Position numbers and translations under genes: made by a program
Shown: positions 1 through 6,381 of the stretch, one piece after another
How the letters are laid out: the number at the start of each line of letters is the position of its first letter
Numbering within the stretch: position 1 is the stretch's first letter
NCBI GenBank assembly: GCA_905235955.1
Contig: CAJONN010000104.1
Coordinates: 1 to 6,705 of the forward strand
Direction: 5' to 3'
DNA: 6,705 nt
From: an uncultured Marinilabiliaceae bacterium
GTDB lineage: Bacteria; Bacteroidota; Bacteroidia; Bacteroidales; Marinilabiliaceae
Notes under the pieces: model-generated
Database searches by the model: none
What the model was told of the DNA's origin: nothing
The model's input: only the letters and a program-made list of their open reading frames with translations

Positions 1-2978
1 GTATGACCGATCAAGAGCAAGAGATCAATGGTCGCACAGTAGTAGATGCTACTCTACAGGCCGACACAAAGGAGATTGATGAAGTTGTGGTAACAGCTTA
101 TGGTACTTCAACTAAAGGTACTTACACTGGTTCGGCTGCAACAGTAAATACCGAAACTCTGAAAAAACGTCAGGTGTCGAATGTATCTAATGCACTCGCA
201 GGCGAAATGGCTGGTGTGCAGATACTCAACAGCAATGGTCAGCCGGGTGTAGGCGCAAGTGTTCGCATTCGTGGCGTTGGCTCTATCAATGCTGGTATGG
301 CACCTCTCTACGTTGTCGATGGTGTACCTTTCGATGGCGACCTCTCAAGCATCAATACCAACGATATTGAAAACATTACCGTGTTGAAAGATGCTGCATC
401 TACTTCGCTCTATGGTGCTCGTGGTGCCAATGGTATTGTGATGATAACTACCAAGAGTGGCTCAAAGGGCGGCGATGCCAACATCAACTTTACCGCTCGT
501 TGGGGTGTTAATAGCCGCCAAGTAGAAAACTACAAAGTACTGACAAGCCCTGTTGAGGTATACGAAAAAGAGTATGCCGCTCTGTATAATGCATACAAAG
601 AAATGGGGTATGATGATGCTGATGCTAATTATTATGCTAATGTTGGCGACTCCTACGGCGAGATGGGCTTATGCGGCGGTGCTAATGTTTTTGGTGCGTA
701 TGCCGACATCTTCACAGTGCCTGATGGCGAATTGCTCATAGGTGCTGATGGAAAGATAAACCCTAAAGCTACTTTGGGCTACAGCGATGGCTACAACTAC
801 TATACACCTGACAATTGGAGCGACGAGACTTTCAAATCGCAACAACGCCAATCATACGACCTCACTATATCGGGTGGCAACGAGCGTGGCAACTACTACT
901 TCTCGGCTGGCTACCTAAAAGATGGCGGTGTGATTGAAGACTCTGAACTTACTCGCTTTAGCTCACGTTTCAAAGGCGAATTTCAGGCTAAATCGTGGCT
1001 CAAGATTGGCGGCAACGTAAGCTACAACAAGACGAAGAATCGCTATCCGGGCGAGCAAACTACAACCAACTCTTCGGGCAATGCCTTCTTTATTGCCAAC
1101 TATATTGCGCCTATCTATCCACTCTATGTGCGCGATGCCGATGGTAATATCTTAGTTGAAAATGGTCATACTATCTACGACTACGGCGATGGCTCTTACT
1201 CTGCTCTCAATCGCAACTTTATGTCGATAGCCAATCCTATTGGCGACCTCAAATACAACCACACCGAATACAACAAAGATGCATTCAGTGGTGCTGCTTC
1301 GGCTGATATTACTCCTATCAAAGGCCTTACACTTACTGCTCGCTATGGCATCAACGTTGAAAACGAACGCTACAACGACCTTGGCAATGCCTATATCGGT
1401 CAGTCGGCAAGCTACGAAGGCACAGCCTCACAACGTTCAAACCGCCGCTATGGTCTCGACCAACAGTATATAATCGACTACAACTTCAACATTGCTGAAG
1501 TCAACGACATCGATATCACTGCAGGTTACGATGGCTATCAGTATAAATACAATCGCTTAGCTGGCTATGGTACTCACCTCTACAATCCTGAGAGCTTCTA
1601 CCTCAGCAATGCTACAATGGACTATTCTATTACTGGCTATCAGAATACATATACTACCAAAGGTTTCTTCGGCCGTGTAAACTATGGCTACAATAGCAAA
1701 TACCTCTTCAATGCAAGCGTTCGCCGCGATGCTTCGAGCCGTTTCTCAGAAGACAATCGTTGGGGTACATTCTATGCTCTTAGTGCCGCTTGGCTCATCT
1801 CCAACGAAGACTTCCTCTCTGCCAGCTGGATCGACCTCCTGAAGTTCAAAGCTTCATTTGGCGAACAAGGTAACGACGATTTCGAAACAAACGGAGAGCC
1901 TAACTACTACACCTATGCCGACCAATATAGCATTACTGGTGCTGAGGGTTCTTACGCCGATGGTATATTGACCTACAAAGGCAATCCTGACCTCACTTGG
2001 GAAACATCTATCACCTACAACGTTGGTTTCGACTTTGCTTTGTTCCACAGCAAGCTCAATGGTTCTATTGAGTACTTTGGTCGCAAGAGCAAAGATATGC
2101 TCTACAACAAACCCGTTTCTGGTTCAGTTGGCTACTCTTCAGTACCTATGAATGTAGGCTCAATGACCAACACTGGCATTGAAATCGACCTCAATGGCAA
2201 CGTCCTCAACTTTGGCAGAAGCTTCCGTTGGGACTTGAACGCCAATGCAACATTCATAAAGAACAAAATCAACGAACTTCACCCCGACCTTAATGGCGAA
2301 TTTGTTGACGGCTCTCGCATCTATACCGAAGGCGAATCAATGTATCGCCTCTACTTAGTGCGCTACGCTGGTGTTGACAAAGAGACTGGTGATGCTCTCT
2401 ATTATGCTGAAGACGAAGAGGGCAACGAAATCACTACCAACGAATACACTAGAGCAAGCAACTATCGCAAGGCTACAGGCAACCTACTGCCTAAGGTATA
2501 TGGTGGCTTTGGCACTAAATTCGAGTTCTTTGGCTTCGACCTCTCTGCCTCATTCTCATACCAACTTGGTGGCAAGATATTGGACTCTGGCTATCAGAGC
2601 CTTATGCACGCAGGCGATAGCTATAGTGCAGGCTACAACTGGCACGAAGATATTCGCAAAGCTTGGACACCAGAAAATCCTAACACCGATGTGCCAAAAC
2701 TCAACTACAACGATATCTATGCCAACTCAAATTCTGACCGTTGGATTATTAGCTCAAACTACTTGGCTCTCAACAATATAACATTTGGTTATACCATACC
2801 AAGCAACCTAACCGAAAAACTCTACATAAGCAATGCTCGCCTCTTCTTTGTAGCCGACAACTTGGCTTTGTGGAGCAAACGCGAAGGTCTTGACCCACGT
2901 CAGAGCTTTACCAGTGCAACAACTGCACGCTATACTGCTATTCGTACCATCTCAGGTGGCATATCTATCACTTTCTGA
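1..2978 (+). CDS. SusC/RagA-family TonB-dependent outer-membrane transporter, 5'-truncated by the window edge
   Basis: Outer-membrane TonB-dependent transporter that moves a SusD-captured nutrient into the periplasm. Seen: 991 residues counted from the ATG at base 3. Residues 1-20 resemble the last strands of the carboxypeptidase-regulatory-like domain found at SusC N-termini. A TonB-box-like segment DEVVVTAYG follows at 26-34. The plug domain covers about 45-153, with VRIRG (87-91), YVVDGVP (103-109), and the family signature from DIENITVLKDAAS through SLYGARGANG to ITTKSG (121-153). The rest, about 160-991, is rich in aromatic and Gly residues, as expected of a 22-strand barrel, and ends in a terminal Phe (SITF). 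The ATG at base 3 is probably an internal Met: there is no signal peptide, and the reading begins mid-domain. I infer that roughly 100 N-terminal residues (signal peptide plus most of the extra domain) lie upstream. It ends in tandem stops TGA-TAA and is followed by its SusD partner. The family is certain; the substrate is not known. Confidence 0.96.
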   Translation, partial: MTDQEQEINGRTVVDATLQADTKEIDEVVVTAYGTSTKGTYTGSAATVNTETLKKRQVSNVSNALAGEMAGVQILNSNGQPGVGASVRIRGVGSINAGMAPLYVVDGVPFDGDLSSINTNDIENITVLKDAASTSLYGARGANGIVMITTKSGSKGGDANINFTARWGVNSRQVENYKVLTSPVEVYEKEYAALYNAYKEMGYDDADANYYANVGDSYGEMGLCGGANVFGAYADIFTVPDGELLIGADGKINPKATLGYSDGYNYYTPDNWSDETFKSQQRQSYDLTISGGNERGNYYFSAGYLKDGGVIEDSELTRFSSRFKGEFQAKSWLKIGGNVSYNKTKNRYPGEQTTTNSSGNAFFIANYIAPIYPLYVRDADGNILVENGHTIYDYGDGSYSALNRNFMSIANPIGDLKYNHTEYNKDAFSGAASADITPIKGLTLTARYGINVENERYNDLGNAYIGQSASYEGTASQRSNRRYGLDQQYIIDYNFNIAEVNDIDITAGYDGYQYKYNRLAGYGTHLYNPESFYLSNATMDYSITGYQNTYTTKGFFGRVNYGYNSKYLFNASVRRDASSRFSEDNRWGTFYALSAAWLISNEDFLSASWIDLLKFKASFGEQGNDDFETNGEPNYYTYADQYSITGAEGSYADGILTYKGNPDLTWETSITYNVGFDFALFHSKLNGSIEYFGRKSKDMLYNKPVSGSVGYSSVPMNVGSMTNTGIEIDLNGNVLNFGRSFRWDLNANATFIKNKINELHPDLNGEFVDGSRIYTEGESMYRLYLVRYAGVDKETGDALYYAEDEEGNEITTNEYTRASNYRKATGNLLPKVYGGFGTKFEFFGFDLSASFSYQLGGKILDSGYQSLMHAGDSYSAGYNWHEDIRKAWTPENPNTDVPKLNYNDIYANSNSDRWIISSNYLALNNITFGYTIPSNLTEKLYISNARLFFVADNLALWSKREGLDPRQSFTSATTARYTAIRTISGGISITF

Positions 2979-3037
2979 TAATGTTCCACTCTTAAATATT
3001 TAGTAAGATGATTAGCAACATAAATAGTATATTCAAT

Positions 3038-4657
3038 ATGAAAAGAAATATATATGGCTTGGCAGCTTTGCTACTTGCTGGCATAGCACTACCAGCTTGT
3101 GAAGACCTCGATACTGCTCCTGAAGGTAGCACCATTACCAGCGAGCAAAAAGATGCGGTCTACACCAACAATCCAGAGCGTTCGCTTTCGGCAATAACTT
3201 CTATCTTTTCGCAGATGACAGCCTACATGCCCAACTACGATGCCATCAGCAGAGAGGCTCATAGCGACTTTGGCTATCCTTCGATAATGGCTTTCAACGA
3301 CCGCTTGGGCGAGGATATGGTAACTATATATACAGGCTACAACTGGTTCTCGAATAGTCTTACATATACCAACCACGTATATGGTCAGTACAACTCGACA
3401 ATTATCTGGAACGACCTCTATTCCTACATATTCTCAAGCAACAATGTTATCAGTGCTTTTAACGTTTCGTCAGAAAGCACCGATGCCGAGCTCGATGCTC
3501 TTAGCACCGATTATAAATTCTCTGTAGCTCAAGCTTTTGCTATGCGCGCCTTCAGCTACTTCAACCTCGTGCAACTCTATGCCTTCAACGTTGTTGGTCA
3601 TGGTTCTGATCTTGCTGTACCTATCATTACTGAGCAAAATGCCGAAGAGGTAGCCGTAGAAGGCGCATTGCTTAGCACTGTTGATGATGTTTATGCACTT
3701 ATCTATGCCGACCTCAAAAAGGCTATCTATCTATTAGAGCAAGCCGAAGACGATGGCTATGCACGCCCCGACAAACGCTACATCGACCTTGCTACTGCAT
3801 ACGGCATTCGCGCTCGCGTAAACCTTGTAGCTCAGAAATATGAAGATGCAGCAGCCGATGCCAATGCAGCTATTGAGATAACCGATGCTGAGCCTGCCTC
3901 TATCGACGATGTAAGCAAACCCTACTTCTCAAGCTTAGACGAAGGTAACTGGTTGTGGGGCATCAAGATTGCCGAAACCGACGATGTTGTCAACTCTGGT
4001 ATTGTAAACTACCCAAGCCACTGCTACACACTCAACTACGGCTATGCCAACTTCTCTGGTGCATCACAAATAAGCAAAAAACTATTCAACAGCATTAGCG
4101 AAACCGATGTGCGCCGTGGCTGGTGGATTGATGAAGATGGTGTATCGGCCAACCTCAACGCTGAGCAACAAGGGTTTATGACGGACTATGGATATGCTCC
4201 TTACACTGTGTGCAAATTTGCACCATATAAAAATGTGGTTGGAACAGCTACCAGTGCCAACGATATTCCACTTTTGCGTGTTGAAGAGCTCTACCTCATC
4301 AAAGCAGAAGCCGAGAATAGCGTAGCCGTGCTCAACGATTTTGTAAAAACCTACCGCGACCCAGAATACAACTTCACAGGCGACGACCTAAAGAAGGAGA
4401 TTTGGCGTCAGCGTCGTATTGAGTTCTGGGGCGAAGGTCTCAACTGGTTCGACGTTATGCGCTTTGGTCAGGGCTTCGACCGCCGTGGAGCAGGCTTTGC
4501 TTCGAACTATGTATACGTAGTGTCGGGCACCGACGGAATACTCCTTTGGCCAGTGCCAGAGAGCGAAGTTGAAGCCAACAAAGCACTCAAAAATGCAGGC
4601 TATACCTATACTTATAGTCGTCCAAAATCTGTACCCGATTTGGATATAGAACTATAA
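3038..4657 (+). CDS. SusD/RagB-family nutrient-binding outer-membrane lipoprotein
   Basis: Surface lipoprotein that forms the lid over the SusC barrel and binds the ligand. Seen: 539 residues from the ATG at 3038. The signal peptide has basic KR at 2-3, a hydrophobic core, and the lipobox LPAC with Cys21 as the predicted lipidation site. After the Cys comes EDLD, an acidic run like known Bacteroidetes surface-export signals. Family motifs: AQAFAMRAFSYFNLVQLYAF (164-183), LRVEELYLIKAEAE (413-426), QRRIEFWGEGLNWFDVMRFG (458-477), and the C-terminal WPVPESEVEANKAL (504-517). An in-frame ATG at 3008 would add ten residues (MISNINSIFN) before the signal peptide; I chose 3038 because it gives a standard lipoprotein leader. 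The RRGAGF and FVKTYRDP segments suggest a recurrent SusD subfamily, but the spacer between AEAEN and FVKTYRDP looks short. It ends in tandem TAA stops with a terminator just beyond. The substrate cannot be told from sequence. Confidence 0.96.
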   Translation: MKRNIYGLAALLLAGIALPACEDLDTAPEGSTITSEQKDAVYTNNPERSLSAITSIFSQMTAYMPNYDAISREAHSDFGYPSIMAFNDRLGEDMVTIYTGYNWFSNSLTYTNHVYGQYNSTIIWNDLYSYIFSSNNVISAFNVSSESTDAELDALSTDYKFSVAQAFAMRAFSYFNLVQLYAFNVVGHGSDLAVPIITEQNAEEVAVEGALLSTVDDVYALIYADLKKAIYLLEQAEDDGYARPDKRYIDLATAYGIRARVNLVAQKYEDAAADANAAIEITDAEPASIDDVSKPYFSSLDEGNWLWGIKIAETDDVVNSGIVNYPSHCYTLNYGYANFSGASQISKKLFNSISETDVRRGWWIDEDGVSANLNAEQQGFMTDYGYAPYTVCKFAPYKNVVGTATSANDIPLLRVEELYLIKAEAENSVAVLNDFVKTYRDPEYNFTGDDLKKEIWRQRRIEFWGEGLNWFDVMRFGQGFDRRGAGFASNYVYVVSGTDGILLWPVPESEVEANKALKNAGYTYTYSRPKSVPDLDIEL

Positions 4658-4696
4658 TAAAAACTTTGGGTAAATAACCCTATTATTCTAACCATC

Positions 4697-4746
4697 CCTA
4701 TCCGCACCTCAAGCTCCACCGCCTGAGATGCGGATAGGTTGTTTTT
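4697..4746 (+). terminator. Intrinsic (rho-independent) terminator after the susC-susD unit
   Basis: A perfect 10-bp stem pairs CCTATCCGCA (4697-4706) with TGCGGATAGG (4729-4738). After one C/A mismatch it continues with CTCA (4708-4711) against TGAG (4724-4727), leaving a loop of about 12 bases. The stem is followed directly by TTGTTTTT (4739-4746). It starts 39 bases after the susD stop, so it most likely ends the transporter transcript and isolates it from tsaB. Confidence 0.9.
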
Positions 4747-4926
4747 ACCCCCTTTTCGATAAAAATTCTGCTACCCACATCATTCAAAAATCATAAAAAC
4801 AATCATCATAACAGCTATTTCCATCCATAAATAATGTCCAAAAACAACCTAACAAAAAGCCACAATGTAGGTTTTATTCAAAATATTTTTCGCTCTTTTT
4901 TAGCTACACCTAATAGCATATTGTTA
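4747..4926. other. AT-rich intergenic spacer, no gene seen
   Basis: This is the middle of the 310-base gap between susD and tsaB. I see no open frame with coding character, no tRNA-like fold and no tandem repeat. It contains A-runs and several scattered ATCAT words (about 4778-4810). A weak 6-bp inverted repeat, AACCTA (4846-4851) and TAGGTT (4868-4873), could form by chance. The T-run at 4896-4901 may be part of an upstream promoter element for tsaB. Confidence 0.6.
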
Positions 4927-4934
4927 TAACTTTG
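4927..4934 (+). promoter_or_regulatory. Probable Bacteroidales -7 promoter element for tsaB-mtnN
   Basis: TAACTTTG matches the TAnnTTTG -7 consensus described for Bacteroides primary-sigma promoters. It would place the transcript start near 4940, giving a leader of about 28 bases before the tsaB ATG. The -33 element is poor: the nearest candidate is the T-rich TTTTTTAG at 4896-4903, about 23 bases upstream, slightly longer than usual. Its position between a terminator and a gene start supports the call. Confidence 0.55.
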
Positions 4935-4967
4935 CTAACCGAAAACCTCACTATAACCAAATAAAAT

Positions 4968-5657
4968 ATGATACTCTGTATAGAAACATCTACTGATGTT
5001 TGTTCTGTAGCTTTGGTGCACAACGCACAAGTATTGGCTCACACTGAGCAATTTGGTACCAACGCTCACGCATCAACCTTAACTCCACTCATTGAAAAAA
5101 TCATGAAAGACAATGGATTGTCTATGTCAAAACTCGATGCAGTTGCCGTTAGTAGCGGTCCCGGTAGCTATACTGGGTTGCGCATCGGAGTCAGCACAGC
5201 CAAAGGCATCTGCTACGCACTGGGCAAACCTCTCATTGCCGTCAACTCACTACACGTCATAGCCGAAGCTATATTCAAAGCACACCCTGAGGCTCGCATA
5301 GCTGCCCCCATGATCGACGCACGCCGCATGGAAGTATACACCGAGCTTATAAGCAACGAAGGCGAAATAATATCAGACGTTGAAGCTAAGATAATTGATA
5401 ATGCATCATTTGCCAACGAGCTGAGATACAATAAAATATACTTTGGTGGCAACGGAGCCAACAAATGCACTGCCGTCATCAGCAACCCCAACGCCATCTT
5501 TGTTGACAACATATTGCCATTGGCAGAAAACTTAGCTCACATAGCGCAATACAAACTCGACACAAAACAATTTGAAAGCGTAGCATACTTCGAACCATTC
5601 TATCTCAAAGAATTTGTGGCTACAACACCCAAAAACAAAGTATTAGGCGCAGTATAG
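4968..5657 (+). CDS. tsaB: tRNA threonylcarbamoyladenosine biosynthesis protein TsaB
   Basis: TsaB (YeaZ) is the non-catalytic ASKHA-fold partner of TsaD. With TsaE, the complex transfers the threonylcarbamoyl group made by TsaC to A37 of ANN-decoding tRNAs in the cytoplasm. Seen: 229 residues, normal for the family. The N-terminal phosphate-binding-like strand reads MILCIETSTDVCSVAL (1-16). NAHASTLTPLIE (32-43) follows. The hallmark SSGPGSYTGLRIGVSTAKG lies at 62-80, with AVNSL at 91-95. MIDARRMEVYTE (115-126) is the conserved segment at the start of the second half, and the C-terminus has EPFYLKEFVA (209-218). The ATG is preceded by an A-rich leader with no Shine-Dalgarno sequence, and the protein begins right at the family's first beta strand, so the start is firm. 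It is first in a probable two-gene unit with mtnN. No tsaD, tsaC or tsaE is in the window. The divergent C-terminal half is normal for this family. Confidence 0.95.
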   Translation: MILCIETSTDVCSVALVHNAQVLAHTEQFGTNAHASTLTPLIEKIMKDNGLSMSKLDAVAVSSGPGSYTGLRIGVSTAKGICYALGKPLIAVNSLHVIAEAIFKAHPEARIAAPMIDARRMEVYTELISNEGEIISDVEAKIIDNASFANELRYNKIYFGGNGANKCTAVISNPNAIFVDNILPLAENLAHIAQYKLDTKQFESVAYFEPFYLKEFVATTPKNKVLGAV

Positions 5658-5670
5658 TTCTTTTCTGAAT

Positions 5671-6381
5671 ATGAGCAAAAAAATAGGTATAATAGGTGCT
5701 ATGGACGTAGAAGTAGCACTGCTAAAACAGCTACTAATCAACCCCATACACACCGAAGTAGGCGGTTGCCAATTTAGCGAAGGTACAATCGATGGCGTTA
5801 GCGTAGTAATAGCCCAAAGTGGCATAGGCAAAGTCAACGCAGCCCTCTGCGCCCAACGCCTCATACTGCAAATGGGAGCTACGCACATCATCAACACAGG
5901 CATAGCTGGCGCGGCAGGTGGCGCACTCAGAGTGCAAGACGTAGTAGTCTCAACCGATGCTATGTATCACGACTTTGACCTAACGCACTTCGGCTCGCGC
6001 AAAGGCGAAATAGACGGTATGCCTACGTCTGACTTCAAGGCCAACGAAGCCCTCATAGCTGCAGCCCACAAAGCCTTCAGCGCATCGGCTTACGCACAGC
6101 AGCACAAAATGATAGATGGCAGAATGGTAAGTGGCGACCAATTTATAGCTTCTAAAGATGTAAAAGCCGACATAGTGAAAAACTTTGCCCCAATGTGCGT
6201 CGACATGGAAGCAGCAGCCATAGCACACGCCTGCTACCTAAGCAATGTGCCATACGTAGTCATACGTTGCATGAGCGACATGGCTGACGATAGCGGCTCT
6301 GAAACATACTCATTCAACAAACTCGACACCGCCCAAATGAGTGCCGACATTGTACACCGAATGATATCTTTGGAGTTCTAA
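5671..6381 (+). CDS. mtnN: 5'-methylthioadenosine/S-adenosylhomocysteine nucleosidase (MTAN, Pfs)
   Basis: Cytosolic hydrolase that cleaves adenine from 5'-methylthioadenosine, S-adenosylhomocysteine and 5'-deoxyadenosine. It removes inhibitors of methyltransferases and radical-SAM enzymes and feeds methionine salvage or autoinducer-2 synthesis. Seen: 236 residues, close to the family's roughly 230. Family motifs in order are IGIIGAMDVEV (5-15), QSGIGKVNAA (49-58), NTGIAGAAGG (75-84), DFDLTHFG (101-108), SGDQFI (154-159), VDMEAAAIAHAC (177-188) and VIRCMSDMAD (197-206). By alignment with the E. coli enzyme, Glu14 matches catalytic Glu12, Glu180 matches ribose-binding Glu174, and Asp203 matches the catalytic acid Asp197; all are intact, so I predict an active enzyme. 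The start lies 13 bases after the tsaB stop, pointing to co-transcription and probably shared control from the promoter near 4927. No luxS follows within the window and no clear terminator is seen just downstream. Confidence 0.96.
   Translation: MSKKIGIIGAMDVEVALLKQLLINPIHTEVGGCQFSEGTIDGVSVVIAQSGIGKVNAALCAQRLILQMGATHIINTGIAGAAGGALRVQDVVVSTDAMYHDFDLTHFGSRKGEIDGMPTSDFKANEALIAAAHKAFSASAYAQQHKMIDGRMVSGDQFIASKDVKADIVKNFAPMCVDMEAAAIAHACYLSNVPYVVIRCMSDMADDSGSETYSFNKLDTAQMSADIVHRMISLEF

Noticed and set aside
553..741. Plus-strand ORF overlapping susC in another frame
   Set aside because: It lies wholly inside susC, is low in complexity (Met/Leu-rich), and its composition follows from the susC codons.
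2371..2781. 136-codon plus-strand ORF inside susC
   Set aside because: It is a shadow frame of susC; Thr- and Leu-rich with no motif, while the susC frame carries the barrel pattern here.
3089..3376. Minus-strand ORF of 95 codons opposite susD
   Set aside because: It is antisense to a certain gene, has no start context and no recognisable motif.
4846..4873. Inverted repeat AACCTA/TAGGTT upstream of tsaB as an operator or riboswitch
   Set aside because: Only 6 bp with a 16-base loop in AT-rich DNA; no wider fold or known riboswitch core is visible.
5213..5512. Minus-strand ORF of 99 codons opposite tsaB
   Set aside because: It is antisense to conserved tsaB and mirrors its codon pattern; there is no independent support.
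5643..5937. Two overlapping minus-strand ORFs opposite mtnN
   Set aside because: mtnN has all catalytic residues in the plus frame; these are composition shadows.
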